Shown piece by piece: positions 26,111-35,512 of a stretch of DNA of 64,000 bases. The stretch's first letter is position 1, and each line of letters begins with the position of its first letter. This DNA comes from Falsirhodobacter sp. 20TX0035. Its GTDB lineage: Bacteria > Pseudomonadota > Alphaproteobacteria > Rhodobacterales > Rhodobacteraceae. The stretch is taken from NCBI RefSeq assembly GCF_028307215.1, contig NZ_JAQMHV010000010.1, positions 45,241 to 109,240 of the forward strand. The letters are read 5' to 3'. The notes below the pieces were generated by a model. That model searched no databases. It was not told the origin of the DNA and was given only the letters and a program-made list of their open reading frames with translations. Position numbers and translations under genes: made by a program.

Positions 26111-28288
26111 TCAGACCTCCGGCAGGCGATCAAGATAGCGGTCCAGCGTGATGGGATAGTCGCGCACCCGCACCCCCGTCGCGTTGTAGACGGCGTTCGC
26201 CACCGCCGCCGCCACGCCGCAGACGCCCAGTTCGCCCACGCCCTTGGCCTTCAGGGGCGTGGAATAGGGATCGTCCTGCTGCATGAAGATCACCGTCTGT
26301 TCGGGGATGTCCAGATGCACCGGCACCTCGTAGCTGGCCAGATCGTGGTTGGCGAAGAAGGCGCGGCCCGAATCCACCTCCAGATGCTCCATCAGTGCGG
26401 CGCCGACGGCCATGGTCATCCCGCCGATCACCTGGCTGCGGGCCGTGATCGGGTTCAGGATGCGCCCGGCGTCACAGACGGCCAGCATCCGGCGCAGCCG
26501 CACCTCGCCCGTATAAGCGTTGACCGCCGTTTCCACGAAATGCGCGGCAAAGGTGGCGAGTTCATATTCCTTGCTGCGGAACTCGCCGAACTCGATCTTG
26601 TCCTCGGCCACCAGTTCCCCGTCCGACGCGAGGCTGGCCAGCGAGACGCTGCGCGTGCCGTCATGAACCTCCCCGTCGCGGAAATCCAGCGTGGCGGCGT
26701 CGGCCTGAAGACGTTCCGCGATCTGGGCGCGCAGGGCCACACAGGCGGCATAGAGCCCGGCGGTGGAGCTTGCGGCCCCGAACTGACCGCCCGACCCCGA
26801 CGACACGGGATAGCGGGAATCGCCGAGGCGGACCTCCACCTTCTCGATCGGCAGGCCCATCATCTCGGCCGCGGTCTGGGCCAGGATGGTGTAGCTGCCG
26901 GTGCCGATGTCGGTCATGTCGGTTTCCACGATCACGCGGCCATCGGCCTGCAATCGTACGCGCGCTCCCGAGGTGGAGGCCGGCGATCCGCGATAGGCGC
27001 CCGCCATCCCCTGCCCGATCAGCCAGTGCCCTTCGCGGCGCGAGGCGGGGGCCGGGTTGGTCCAGCCGAACTCCTTCGCGCCGTGGCGCAGACAGTCCAC
27101 GAAGTTGCGGTGCGAGAATTTCTGCTTCGGATTGCTGGGCACCACCTGAGTGTCGTTTAGGGCCCGGAACTCCACCGGGTCCATGCCCAAACGCTCTGCC
27201 ATCTCGTCCATGGCGATTTCCAGCGTCATCAGGCCCGCCGCATCGCCCGGCGCGCGCATGGAGTTCGACTCGGGCATCTTCATTTCCGCGACGCGGTTGA
27301 CGATGCGCATGTTGGGCGCGCCATAGAAGCTGAGGCTCTGGCTCGTCGCATCCTCTCCATCGCCACCGGGAGGGGTGTTCGACAGGTTGTCATGACCCAA
27401 CGCGATCAGCTTGCCATCGTTGTCGGCCGCCAAGCGGATGCGCTGGATGGTCTGGGCGCGGTGGGTCGTGTTGTTGGTCATCAAGGGGCGCGGCAATGCC
27501 AGCTTCACCGGCCGCCCCGTGGCCTTCGATCCCAGCGCCGCCAGCACCGCATCGGCGCGCAGGAACAGCTTCCCGCCAAAGCCGCCGCCGATATAGGGGC
27601 TTTCGACGCGCACATCCTCCACATCAAGGCTGAGGGTCTTGGCCAGCGCGTCCCGCCACCACTTGATCATCTGGCTGGAGGTCCAGACCGTCAGCTTGCC
27701 ATCCTTCCATTCCGCGACCGAGGCGTGCGGCTCCATCATGGCATGCGTCTGGGCGGGGGTGGTGTAGATCTCGTCCAGCGTCACCGGGGCGTTGGCGAAG
27801 GCCGTGTCGAAATCGCCGGTGTCGGCCGCGGGCTCCGTTTCGGGCGGCGTCACCTCCGACAGGTCCAGGGTCGCCTGTTCGGCGTGGTATTCGACCTTGA
27901 TCAGGTTCGTCGCCGAACGAGCCTGTTCGAAGGTGTCGGCCACCACGACGGCGATGGCCTGATGGTAATGCTCCACATCCGCGCCGCCGAACAGGCGGTT
28001 CACGTTGTGGCTGTCCTTGGGCAGCGGGTCCATGTCCAGTGTCGTCACGACGGCGCGGACGCCGGGCGCGGCGGTGGCGGCCTCGGTGTCCATCGACAGG
28101 ATGCGCCCGCGGGAAATCGCGGCCCCCAGCGGATAGCCGTAAAGCTGCCCTTCGGCGACATCCTGGCGTTCATAGGCGTAGGGCGCGGCGCCCGTGGTCT
28201 TCAGGCGGCCTTCGACGCGGCTGTGGGGCTGGCCCAGAACCAGCAGACGGTCGGAGGCGTTGGCTTCGGCGGGACGGTCGAACTTCAT
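26111..28288 (-). CDS. Molybdenum-binding subunit of xanthine oxidase-family aldehyde oxidoreductase (PaoC-like)
   Basis: 725 residues, close to E. coli PaoC. The N-terminal domain has RVEGRLKTTGAAPYAYE. Cofactor-binding segments include GGGFGGKLF, RAPGDAAGLMTLE and GQFGAASSTAG. The catalytic base Glu lies in KGVGELGVCG near residue 688. It binds molybdopterin cytosine dinucleotide and oxidises an aldehyde or N-heterocycle by hydroxylation. The ATG at 28288 follows AAGGAG; the upstream FAD-subunit stop is 4 bases away. No signal peptide. Aldehydes from the amine oxidases nearby are plausible substrates, but that is inference. Confidence 0.92.
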   Translation of the reverse strand: MKFDRPAEANASDRLLVLGQPHSRVEGRLKTTGAAPYAYERQDVAEGQLYGYPLGAAISRGRILSMDTEAATAAPGVRAVVTTLDMDPLPKDSHNVNRLFGGADVEHYHQAIAVVVADTFEQARSATNLIKVEYHAEQATLDLSEVTPPETEPAADTGDFDTAFANAPVTLDEIYTTPAQTHAMMEPHASVAEWKDGKLTVWTSSQMIKWWRDALAKTLSLDVEDVRVESPYIGGGFGGKLFLRADAVLAALGSKATGRPVKLALPRPLMTNNTTHRAQTIQRIRLAADNDGKLIALGHDNLSNTPPGGDGEDATSQSLSFYGAPNMRIVNRVAEMKMPESNSMRAPGDAAGLMTLEIAMDEMAERLGMDPVEFRALNDTQVVPSNPKQKFSHRNFVDCLRHGAKEFGWTNPAPASRREGHWLIGQGMAGAYRGSPASTSGARVRLQADGRVIVETDMTDIGTGSYTILAQTAAEMMGLPIEKVEVRLGDSRYPVSSGSGGQFGAASSTAGLYAACVALRAQIAERLQADAATLDFRDGEVHDGTRSVSLASLASDGELVAEDKIEFGEFRSKEYELATFAAHFVETAVNAYTGEVRLRRMLAVCDAGRILNPITARSQVIGGMTMAVGAALMEHLEVDSGRAFFANHDLASYEVPVHLDIPEQTVIFMQQDDPYSTPLKAKGVGELGVCGVAAAVANAVYNATGVRVRDYPITLDRYLDRLPEV

Positions 28289-28292
28289 GGTC

Positions 28293-29243
28293 TCACTCCT
28301 TCGCTTCGGCGAGGACCAGCGCGAGGGTCCGTTCGGCCAAAGGCAGTTTGAAGGCATTGTCCGGGCGCGGCGCGGCGTCGGCAAAAACGCGCGCGGCGAC
28401 GGCGCGGGCTCCGTTCGGCATCTCGGCCTCGGCCTCCTCCACCCGCCACGGCTTGTGGGCGACGCCGCCAAAGGCGACGCGTCCCGTGCCGTCGGGATGG
28501 ATGATGGCCGCAACCGACACCAGCGCAAAGGCGTAGGAGGCGCGGTCCCGCACCTTGTGATAGATCTGGCGTCCGCCCACGGGGGCCGGCAGCGTGACGG
28601 CCGTGATGAACTCGCCGGTGTTCAGCACGGTGTCGCGTTCGGGCTCGTCCCCCGGCAGGCGGTGGAACTCGGCCATGGGGATGGCGCGGGTGGCGCCTTC
28701 GGCGTCCACCGTCTCCACCACCGCGTCCAGCGCGCGCATGGCCACGGCCATGTCGCCCGGATGGGTGGCGATGCAGGCGTCCGACCCGCCGATCACGGCC
28801 AGCTGGCGGCTGACGCCGGTCAGTGCGGCGCAGCCCGAACCGGGGTTGCGCTTGTTGCAGGGCATGTTCGTGTCATAGAAATACGGGCAGCGCGTGCGTT
28901 GCAGCAGGTTGCCGGCCGTCGTGGCCTTGTTGCGCAACTGCCCCGAGGCGCCGGCCACCAGCGCGCGCGACAGCAGCGGATAATCCCGCCGCACCTGCGC
29001 GTCGGCCGCCAGATCGGTGTTGCGGACCAGCGCGCCGATGCGCAGGCCGCCGTCATCCGTCGGCTCCACCGTGTCCAGCCCAAGGCCGTTCACGTCGACC
29101 AGATGGGTCGGGGCCTCGATCTCCAGCTTCATCAGGTCCAGAAGGTTGGTGCCCCCGGCGATGAACTTGGCGTTCGGCGTGGCGACCGCGGCGGCGGCGG
29201 CGGCTTCGGGCGTGGTGGCCCGTTCGTAGCTGAAGGCCCTCAT
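28293..29243 (-). CDS. FAD-binding subunit of aldehyde oxidoreductase (PaoB-like) with extra iron-sulfur motif
   Basis: 316 residues, matching PaoB (YagS). The FAD-binding motif [13 protein letters not shown] is near residue 36 and [15 protein letters not shown] near 115. A cysteine set in [12 protein letters not shown] followed by a CAA element about ten residues on is the [4Fe-4S] insertion that distinguishes PaoB-like subunits from plain XdhB/CoxM. The C-terminal CO_deh_flav_C domain follows (about 215-310). It passes electrons from the [2Fe-2S] subunit to the acceptor. The ATG overlaps the upstream stop as ATGA. Confidence 0.92.
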   Translation of the reverse strand: MRAFSYERATTPEAAAAAAVATPNAKFIAGGTNLLDLMKLEIEAPTHLVDVNGLGLDTVEPTDDGGLRIGALVRNTDLAADAQVRRDYPLLSRALVAGASGQLRNKATTAGNLLQRTRCPYFYDTNMPCNKRNPGSGCAALTGVSRQLAVIGGSDACIATHPGDMAVAMRALDAVVETVDAEGATRAIPMAEFHRLPGDEPERDTVLNTGEFITAVTLPAPVGGRQIYHKVRDRASYAFALVSVAAIIHPDGTGRVAFGGVAHKPWRVEEAEAEMPNGARAVAARVFADAAPRPDNAFKLPLAERTLALVLAEAKE

Positions 29244-29776
29244 TTCCCGGCCTCCACTTCGCGGATCGCGTTCAGCATATTGGAATAGGCCCCGCAGCGG
29301 CAAAGGTTTCCGCTCATGCGTTCGCGCACCTCGGCGTCGCTGAAGGTCACATGGTCCAGATCGGCGGTGACATGGCTGGGGATGCCCTGACGGATCTCCT
29401 CCAGCACGGCTTTGGCGGAACAGATCTGGCCGGGGGTGCAATAGCCGCACTGGTATCCGTCGTGGCGGATGAACGCGTCCTGCATCGGGTCCAGCGCGTC
29501 GGGGGTGCCGATCCCCTCGATCGTCGTGATCTCATCCCCTTCGTGCATCACGGCGAGGGAGAGGCAGGAGTTGATGCGCCGCCCGTTCACCATCACCGTG
29601 CAGGCGCCGCACTGGCCGTGGTCGCAACCCTTCTTGGACCCGGTCAGCCCGATATGTTCGCGCAGCGCGTCCAGAAGGGTGACGCGGTGGTCCAGCGTCA
29701 GGTTCACCGTCTTGCCGTTGACCACGAAGCGGACGGCCCCGTCGGTTCGGCCCTTGGGCATGTCGTGGATGGTCAT
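29240..29776 (-). CDS. [2Fe-2S] subunit of aldehyde oxidoreductase (PaoA-like), no Tat signal
   Basis: 178 residues. A plant-type ferredoxin half carries [11 protein letters not shown] plus a later Cys in INSCLSL. The helical half carries [13 protein letters not shown] and CRCGAYSNM for the second cluster. It shuttles electrons between the molybdenum and FAD subunits. AGGAGG stands six bases before the ATG at 29776. E. coli PaoA has a Tat leader that carries the complex to the periplasm; none is seen here, and the upstream frame has none either, so this complex is probably cytoplasmic. First gene of a five-gene operon. Confidence 0.93.
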   Translation of the reverse strand: MTIHDMPKGRTDGAVRFVVNGKTVNLTLDHRVTLLDALREHIGLTGSKKGCDHGQCGACTVMVNGRRINSCLSLAVMHEGDEITTIEGIGTPDALDPMQDAFIRHDGYQCGYCTPGQICSAKAVLEEIRQGIPSHVTADLDHVTFSDAEVRERMSGNLCRCGAYSNMLNAIREVEAGK

Positions 29777-30021
29777 GGCTGGCCTCCTGAAGCTGGCTTG
29801 CTGTCTGACGCGGAAACCTAGCCCGAACACCCCGCCCCGACAGCCCGGACCCCCGACAAAATAGTGACGGAACCATCTGGCGTTTTTCGCGTTTGCCGCA
29901 CGGTCCGCACCAAAAAATTCATAATGGCGGACTATGACGGGGCAAAGGCGGCACAAGGCGATCGCGGGTCATCAGGCACGGGCCCGCCGCGCGTTCCGCG
30001 TGATTTCGAGTGGAGACGGAC
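29777..30021. other. Divergent intergenic region between molybdenum hydroxylase operon and receiver gene
   Basis: 245 bp without a gene. It contains an AT-rich core (about 29850-29930, with an A-run followed by TTCATAATGG) where both promoters should lie. I could not fix a -35/-10 pair with correct spacing in either direction, and see no strong palindrome or riboswitch-like fold. Confidence 0.4.
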
Positions 30022-30399
30022 ATGAACGCAACCGCAGCTTTCCGTGCGGCCCGCGTCCTCGTGGTGGAGGACGAGCCGCTGATGGCGATGACAGTCGGGG
30101 ATTACCTTCGCGATCTGGGCTATGACGTGGTGGGACCCGCCACGCGGCTGGAAACCGCGCTGGATCTGGCCCGGAGCGAGGCGATCGACTTCGCCCTTCT
30201 GGACATCAACCTGCGGGACCGGCTGTCCTTTCCCGTGGCCGACGCGCTGGCCGACCGGGGCATCCCCTTCATCTTCGCCACCGGCAACGGGCGCGACGTG
30301 GTGACAGAACGCCATGTCCGCGCCGTCATGCTGCGTAAGCCTTACGATCTGTCGGATCTGGAACGCGCGCTGGGTGCGGCAGAACTGCACCGGGTCTGA
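30022..30399 (+). CDS. Single-domain response regulator receiver protein
   Basis: 125 residues, one CheY-like receiver and no output domain. The acidic pocket is VVEDEP (Glu16, Asp17), the phosphoacceptor Asp61 is in LLDINLRD, and the switch residues are Thr in IFATGNG and Lys in MLRKPYD. GGAG precedes the ATG at 30022. No kinase adjoins; the HisKA_2/HWE-type kinase at 18226-19251 is the only kinase in the window, and proteins of that kind often use such stand-alone receivers. That pairing is a guess. Its role may be phosphorelay or control by protein contact. Confidence 0.92.
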   Translation: MNATAAFRAARVLVVEDEPLMAMTVGDYLRDLGYDVVGPATRLETALDLARSEAIDFALLDINLRDRLSFPVADALADRGIPFIFATGNGRDVVTERHVRAVMLRKPYDLSDLERALGAAELHRV

Positions 30400-30459
30400 G
30401 GCGCGGCTTGTCGCGGGGGATATCGTCGTCTAAGCAAGGGGTCAAAGGAAAGGGCCCCC

Positions 30460-31242
30460 ATGCGTATCCTGATCACGAACGACGATGGCATCAACGCCCC
30501 CGGTCTGGCCGTGCTGGCTGAAATCGCGCAGGAACTGGCCGGTGCGGAGGGCGAGGTCTGGACCGTCGCCCCCGCGTTCGAGCAGTCGGGCGTGGGCCAC
30601 GCCATCAGCTACACCCACCCCACCCTGTTCGCCCAGCTGGGCCAGCGCAGCTTTGCCGCCGAAGGCAGCCCGGCCGATTGCGTCCTGGCGGCCATCCACG
30701 AGGTGTTTCAGGGCCAAAAGCCCGACCTGATCCTGTCCGGCGTGAACCGCGGCAACAACGCGGGCGAAAACGTCCTTTATTCCGGCACGATCGGCGGCGC
30801 CATGGAGGGCGCGCTTCAGGGCGTGCCGTCGATCGCGCTGTCGCAATACATGGGCCCCGAAACGCGCCTCCTGGAAGACCCGTTCGCGGCCGCGCGCGTG
30901 CACGGCGCCGCCACGATCCGCCGTCTTCTGGACCGCGGCCTGTGGGACGACGTGCCCTACCGGCTGTTCTACAACATCAACTTCCCGCCCTGCGCGGCGG
31001 CGGACGTCAAGGGCGTGCGCGTGGCGCCGCAGGGCTTCCGCCCCGGGCCCGGCTTCTCGACCGAGCCGCACATCTCCCCCTCAGGCAAGCGCTTCCTGTG
31101 GGTGCGCGGCGGCGAACAGGGACCGGCCGAACCCGGCAGCGACGTGACGCTGAACCTGGAAGGCTTCGTGACGGTGACCCCGCTGCGCTGCGACCTGACC
31201 GCCCATGACCGGCTGAGGGAGCTTGAGGCCGCCTTCGCATGA
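30460..31242 (+). CDS. surE: 5'/3'-nucleotidase SurE
   Basis: 260 residues. It removes phosphate from nucleoside monophosphates and acts in stationary-phase survival. The metal site is ITNDDG (Asp8, Asp9), with Ser in [13 protein letters not shown] and Asn in [13 protein letters not shown], then [11 protein letters not shown]. Length and motifs are canonical. AAAGGA precedes the ATG. It overlaps pcm as ATGA and is followed by an nlpD-type gene, the conserved surE-pcm-nlpD order of proteobacteria. Confidence 0.97.
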   Translation: MRILITNDDGINAPGLAVLAEIAQELAGAEGEVWTVAPAFEQSGVGHAISYTHPTLFAQLGQRSFAAEGSPADCVLAAIHEVFQGQKPDLILSGVNRGNNAGENVLYSGTIGGAMEGALQGVPSIALSQYMGPETRLLEDPFAAARVHGAATIRRLLDRGLWDDVPYRLFYNINFPPCAAADVKGVRVAPQGFRPGPGFSTEPHISPSGKRFLWVRGGEQGPAEPGSDVTLNLEGFVTVTPLRCDLTAHDRLRELEAAFA

Positions 31243-31892
31243 CCGAGGACGAGGACAGCCTGGCCGAACGGAAGATGCGCTTCCTGTATGCCCTGCGGTC
31301 GCGCGGGATCACGGACGGCCGCGTGTTGACGGCGATGGAGGCAATCGACCGCGGCGCCTTCGTGAAGGGCATCTTCGCCGACCGCGCCTATGAGGACACG
31401 CCCCTGCCCATCGCCTGCGGGCAGACGATCAGCCAGCCGTCCATCGTGGCGCTGATGACGCAAGCCCTGTCCCTGAACCCGCGCGACCGGGTGATGGAGA
31501 TCGGGACCGGTTCCGGCTATCAGGCGGCGATCCTCAGCCAGCTGGCGCGGCGCGTCTACACCATCGACCGCCACCGCCGCCTTGTGCGCGAGGCGGAGGA
31601 GGCGTTCCAGGCGCTGGGCCTTCCCAACATCACCGCCTTCACCGGGGATGGCAGTCACGGCCTGCCGGATCAGGCGCCGTTTGACCGCATCCTGGTGACG
31701 GCGGCCGCCGAAGACCCCCCCGGCCCCCTGCTGGCGCAGCTGAAGGTGGGCGGGATCATGGTCGTGCCTGTGGGCCAGACGGATGCGGTGCAGACGCTGG
31801 TCAAGGTCGTCCGGACCGAAGACAGTTTCGAATACGAGGAGCTTCGCTCCGTCCGGTTCGTGCCGCTGGTCGAAGGGCTGGCGGCGGAATGA
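31239..31892 (+). CDS. pcm: Protein-L-isoaspartate O-methyltransferase
   Basis: 217 residues. It methylates isoaspartyl residues in aged proteins with S-adenosylmethionine, starting their repair. The substrate loop has [14 protein letters not shown] and the SAM motif is [15 protein letters not shown], with a second motif [13 protein letters not shown]. The ATG overlaps the surE stop (ATGA). The nlpD-type gene follows after about 37 bp. Cytoplasmic. Confidence 0.97.
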   Translation: MTEDEDSLAERKMRFLYALRSRGITDGRVLTAMEAIDRGAFVKGIFADRAYEDTPLPIACGQTISQPSIVALMTQALSLNPRDRVMEIGTGSGYQAAILSQLARRVYTIDRHRRLVREAEEAFQALGLPNITAFTGDGSHGLPDQAPFDRILVTAAAEDPPGPLLAQLKVGGIMVVPVGQTDAVQTLVKVVRTEDSFEYEELRSVRFVPLVEGLAAE

Positions 31893-31929
31893 CAGGCGGC
31901 GATCGCGTCGCAGAAGGAATGAGGATGTG

Positions 31930-32976
31930 ATGAGCAAGCGCATAGCGATGGTGCTGTCGGGAACGGTCCTGCTGGCGGCCTGCAACAATCCGATGGATTT
32001 CGATCTGCGGAACGGCCTGAACACCGGCTCGGCCGCGATCGGCGCGTCGGACGCCCGGCCCCAGCCCGACGCGCGGGGCGTGATCCAGTATCCCACCTAT
32101 CAGGTGGCGGTGGCGCGACCGGGCGACACGGTCATCTCGATCGCGACGCGGGTGGGCGCCGATCCGAACGCGCTGGCCCAGCACAACGCGCTGGACCCCC
32201 GCACCGTTTTGCGCGGGGGCGAGGTGATCTCCCTGCCCCAGGGCACCGGCACACTGGCCACGGCCAGCACGGCACCGATGGCACCCGTCGCGACAGCAAT
32301 CCAGACCAGCTCCATCGACGTGACGACGCTGGCCTCCTCCGCGATCGCCACTGCGCCGATCAGCAGCGCGTCGGCCAGCGGATCGCAGCCCGCCCAGCAC
32401 CGCGTTCAGCGCGGAGAGACGGCCTATTCCATCGCGCGGACCTACAGCGTGTCGCCCAAGGCGCTGGCCGAATGGAACGGGCTGGACGCCAACCTGTCGC
32501 TGCGCGAAGGCCAGGTCCTGATGATCCCGACGGGCGGCGCCGTGCCGGCCGCGACGCAGACCGCTGCCGCAGCACCGGCCCCCGCCGCCAGCGCTCCTGC
32601 AGCCGCGCCTGCGCCCAACACGTCGGGCACGCGCTTTGCGATGCCCGCCTCGGGCAGCATCATCCGGCCGTATCAGAAGGGCAAGAACGAAGGCGTGGAC
32701 ATCGGCGCCCCCGCGGGCAGCCCGGTCGTGGCGGCGGCGGACGGCACGGTGGCGGCCATCACCAAGGACACGGATCAGGTCCCGATCCTGGTTCTGCGCC
32801 ATCCGGACAACACGCTGACGGTCTATGCCGGCATTGATGCGGTGTCGGTCGCCAAGGGCGCCAGCGTGACGCGCGGCCAGACCGTGGCGAAGATCCGCGC
32901 GACCAACCCCGCCTTCCTGCACTTTGAAGTGCGCAAGGGGTTCGAAAGCGTCGATCCGGCCCCCTACCTTCAGTAA
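31930..32976 (+). CDS. NlpD-like lipoprotein: two LysM domains and a degenerate M23 (LytM) domain
   Basis: 348 residues. Lipobox LLAAC gives lipidation at Cys18. LysM1 is at about 56-105 (VARPGDTVISIATRVGA), LysM2 at about 155-200 (RVQRGETAYSIARTYSV), and an M23 fold at about 235-345. The zinc ligands are changed: the usual H-x3-D is NEGVD, and the usual H-x-H is FLHFE. It therefore probably binds peptidoglycan and activates an amidase, like E. coli NlpD, rather than cutting itself. The ATG at 31930 follows GAGG; an in-frame GTG sits one codon earlier. Its stop overlaps the convergent gene by 7 bases. Confidence 0.92.
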   Translation: MSKRIAMVLSGTVLLAACNNPMDFDLRNGLNTGSAAIGASDARPQPDARGVIQYPTYQVAVARPGDTVISIATRVGADPNALAQHNALDPRTVLRGGEVISLPQGTGTLATASTAPMAPVATAIQTSSIDVTTLASSAIATAPISSASASGSQPAQHRVQRGETAYSIARTYSVSPKALAEWNGLDANLSLREGQVLMIPTGGAVPAATQTAAAAPAPAASAPAAAPAPNTSGTRFAMPASGSIIRPYQKGKNEGVDIGAPAGSPVVAAADGTVAAITKDTDQVPILVLRHPDNTLTVYAGIDAVSVAKGASVTRGQTVAKIRATNPAFLHFEVRKGFESVDPAPYLQ

Positions 32977-33806
32977 AGGCGGATGCCCTTCCGCGCGGCC
33001 AGGTCGGTGAAGAACTGCCAGGCCACGCGGCCCGAACGCGATCCGCGCGTCGCCTGCCATTCGACGGCTTCGGCCCGCAGCGTGTCCTCCACGGGCACGC
33101 CATAGGCCTGGCAATAGCCGTCGATCATCGCAAGGTAATCGTCCTGCGAACAGGGGTGGAAGCCCAGCCACAGCCCGAAGCGGTCGGACAGGGAGACCTT
33201 CTCCTCCACCGCCTCGGCCGGGCTGATGGCGGTGGACCGCTCGTTCTCGATCATGTCGCGCGGCATCAGGTGGCGGCGGTTGGACGTGGCGTACAGGATC
33301 ACGTTGTCCGGCCGCCCCTCGATCCCGCCGTCCAGCACGGCCTTCAGCGATTTGTAGTGCTGGTCGTCATGGCTGAAGGACAGATCGTCCAGAAACAGCA
33401 CGAAGCGATGATCGGACTGCCGCAGATGGCCCAGCAGCCGCTGGACCGAGGGCAGATCTTCGCGCGCCAGCTCCACCAGCTTCAGGGGCAGCCCTTCGGC
33501 CCGCAGCGCGCCGTGGATCGCCTTCACCAGCGAGGATTTGCCCATCCCCCGCGCGCCCCAAAGCAGCGCGTTGTTCGCGGGCAGCCCTTTGGCAAAGTGG
33601 CGGGTGTTTTCCAGAAGAATGTCGCGGGCGCGGTTCACGCCGACCAACAGGCCCAGATCGACGCGCGCCACCTTCGTCACAGGCTCCAGCCGGTCCGGGG
33701 CGGTGTGCCAGATGAAGGCGTCGGCGGCGTCCAGATCCGGCGCGGCGGGCGCCGGAGGTGACAGACGCTCCAGCGCCTCGGCGATGCGGATCAGGGGGTC
33801 GTTCAT
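32970..33806 (-). CDS. AAA+ ATPase of the DUF815 family
   Basis: 278 residues. Walker A is [19 protein letters not shown] near residue 83, Walker B is [11 protein letters not shown] near 130, and sensor-type [14 protein letters not shown] follows. DUF815 proteins are widespread P-loop ATPases of unproven function. The start overlaps the tatC stop as ATGA, so it is last in the tatA-tatB-tatC unit. Coupling to tatC could be just operon structure or hint at a link to export. Cytoplasmic; no membrane segment. Confidence 0.92.
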   Translation of the reverse strand: MNDPLIRIAEALERLSPPAPAAPDLDAADAFIWHTAPDRLEPVTKVARVDLGLLVGVNRARDILLENTRHFAKGLPANNALLWGARGMGKSSLVKAIHGALRAEGLPLKLVELAREDLPSVQRLLGHLRQSDHRFVLFLDDLSFSHDDQHYKSLKAVLDGGIEGRPDNVILYATSNRRHLMPRDMIENERSTAISPAEAVEEKVSLSDRFGLWLGFHPCSQDDYLAMIDGYCQAYGVPVEDTLRAEAVEWQATRGSRSGRVAWQFFTDLAARKGIRLY

Positions 33807-34663
33807 TTCTTGGCGCTGTCCTCGGCCTCTTGATCCTCGACCCACAGGCCCTCGGCCCGCAGCTCGGCTTCGCGCCGCTTCTCGATCCGGCGGATCAGGA
33901 AGATCGATACCTCGTACAGCGGGTAGACGGCGCAGAAGAGAATGATCTGGCTCATCATGTCGGGCGGGGTCGCCACGGCGGCCAGAACCAGGATCGCCAC
34001 GATGGCGTATTTGCGGACCGAGGCCAGACCGTCGGCCGAAATCAACCCCGCCTTGCCCATCAGCGTCAGCAGCACCGGCAGCTGGAAGCACAGGCCGAAG
34101 GCCAGGATGAACTTCATCGTCAGGCCCAGATATTCCTGCGCCGACCCTTGGAACACGATCCCCGCATGGACGGCGCGTTCCGCCACCTCGGCCGCGACGG
34201 GCGTTTCCTGCGCCTGCTGGAAGCTGAGGAAGAAGTCGAACGCCATCGGCAGCACGACGTAGTAACTGAAGGCCGCGCCCAGAAGGAACATCGCCGGCGA
34301 GGCGAGCAGGAAGGGCAGGAACGCATTCTTCTCGGACTTGTAAAGGCCCGGCGCCACGAAACGCCACATCTGGTAGCCGATGATCGGAAAGGCCAGCACA
34401 AGCCCCCCGAAGAACGAGATGTTGACCGAGATGAAGAAGCCTTCCTGCAGCTTGATCATCACAAGGCCGCAATCCTGCCCGCGCGAGTTCAGCGCCGTGC
34501 AGACGGGCTGCGACAGGAAGTTGAACACGCTTTGCGCGAAAGGGAACACCACGCAAACCGCCACCACATAGGCGCCCAGCGACCACAACACGCGGGTGCG
34601 GAGTTCCTTGAGATGTTCGATCAGCGGGGCGCTGCTGTCCTCGATCGTGTCTTCGCGGCTCAT
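33803..34663 (-). CDS. tatC: Sec-independent protein translocase subunit TatC
   Basis: 286 residues with six membrane helices. The N-terminal signature is [16 protein letters not shown]. The first periplasmic loop is enlarged and has two Cys. [20 protein letters not shown] carries the conserved Phe and Glu region that binds twin-arginine signals. A charged C-terminal tail follows helix six. It forms the receptor with TatB for folded exports such as the Tat-signalled binding protein at 6432-8045. ATGA overlaps join it to tatB upstream and to the DUF815 gene downstream. Confidence 0.97.
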   Translation of the reverse strand: MSREDTIEDSSAPLIEHLKELRTRVLWSLGAYVVAVCVVFPFAQSVFNFLSQPVCTALNSRGQDCGLVMIKLQEGFFISVNISFFGGLVLAFPIIGYQMWRFVAPGLYKSEKNAFLPFLLASPAMFLLGAAFSYYVVLPMAFDFFLSFQQAQETPVAAEVAERAVHAGIVFQGSAQEYLGLTMKFILAFGLCFQLPVLLTLMGKAGLISADGLASVRKYAIVAILVLAAVATPPDMMSQIILFCAVYPLYEVSIFLIRRIEKRREAELRAEGLWVEDQEAEDSAKK

Positions 34664-35184
34664 GTCTCGGGCTTCTTGGGCGTCGAACGACGGGGAACGG
34701 GCTTGCGCACCGGGGCCGAGGCGTCGACCTTGCGGCGACGCACGGGTTCGGGGCGCGGACGGACCAGCTTCGGTTCCGCCACGGACTTCGCAGGAACGGC
34801 GGGCAGAACGGGCTTCAGCGCCTCGGCCACCGGCGGGGCGGCGGTGACGGAGGCGGCCGAGTGGCGCACCTCATCAGCCTTGGTGTCGCCGAAACGGGTA
34901 GAGCGCATGGGGTCCCAGTTCTCGAACTTGGTGGCCGCCGTCTTCACCGCATCCAGCCCCAGCGCGCGGGGCGAGGTCATCTTCTTCAGATCGCCCGCCA
35001 CGTCGCCCACGCCGGATTCTTTGGCCGCATCCTCCATCGCGTTGGAGAATTCGCGCGCCATGGACCGGGCCTTCGAGGTGAAGCGGCCCATCTGCCGGAA
35101 CATGTCCGGCAGGTCCTTGGGACCGACCACGATCAGCGCGATCGTTCCGATCAGGATAAGTTCACTCCAGCCGATATCGAACAT
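34660..35184 (-). CDS. tatB: Sec-independent protein translocase subunit TatB
   Basis: 174 residues. One N-terminal membrane helix ([20 protein letters not shown]) is followed by an amphipathic helix ([17 protein letters not shown]) and a long, Pro/Ala/Arg-rich C-terminal tail. The Glu at position 8 in the membrane segment is the TatB hallmark. It works with TatC in signal recognition. It is 12 bp downstream of tatA and overlaps tatC. Confidence 0.95.
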   Translation of the reverse strand: MFDIGWSELILIGTIALIVVGPKDLPDMFRQMGRFTSKARSMAREFSNAMEDAAKESGVGDVAGDLKKMTSPRALGLDAVKTAATKFENWDPMRSTRFGDTKADEVRHSAASVTAAPPVAEALKPVLPAVPAKSVAEPKLVRPRPEPVRRRKVDASAPVRKPVPRRSTPKKPET

Positions 35185-35196
35185 CTGTGCGGCCGA

Positions 35197-35415
35197 TCAG
35201 ACTTTCTTGCGCTCGGCCTCTTCGGGCGTCACGTCGCGGGCCTGATCCACGCGGTGCTGGTCGCCTTCCTTGTCGCCTTCGTGCACGCCCTTCTTGAAGG
35301 CGGTGATGCCCTTGCCGACTTCGCCCATCAGCGAGGAGACCTTGCCGCGCCCGAACAGCACCAGAACGATCACAGCGATAAGAAGAAGGCCCGGAAGGCC
35401 GATATTGTTGAGCAT
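35197..35415 (-). CDS. tatA: Sec-independent protein translocase subunit TatA
   Basis: 72 residues. A single N-terminal membrane helix (GLPGLLLIAVIVLVLFG) runs into the FGRGKVSSLMGEVGKGI amphipathic helix; the FG hinge is conserved. A short charged tail ends the protein. TatA oligomers form the translocation passage. First of the tat genes; the 97-bp gap upstream (35416-35512) holds a small GC stem but no clear promoter hexamers. Confidence 0.95.
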   Translation of the reverse strand: MLNNIGLPGLLLIAVIVLVLFGRGKVSSLMGEVGKGITAFKKGVHEGDKEGDQHRVDQARDVTPEEAERKKV

Positions 35416-35512
35416 GACGCCACTCCTTCACGCCGCCGGAACGGCGGTTTTCTCTTATCTAGGCGATTCAGGGGCGTGTTCAAACCCCCTTTCGCCCCGC
35501 CCGGCATCACAT

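Noticed and set aside
35425..35460. Possible terminator between the SDR gene and tatA
   Set aside because: The CCGCC/GGCGG stem has its T-run on the plus strand, where no gene ends; both neighbours run leftward.
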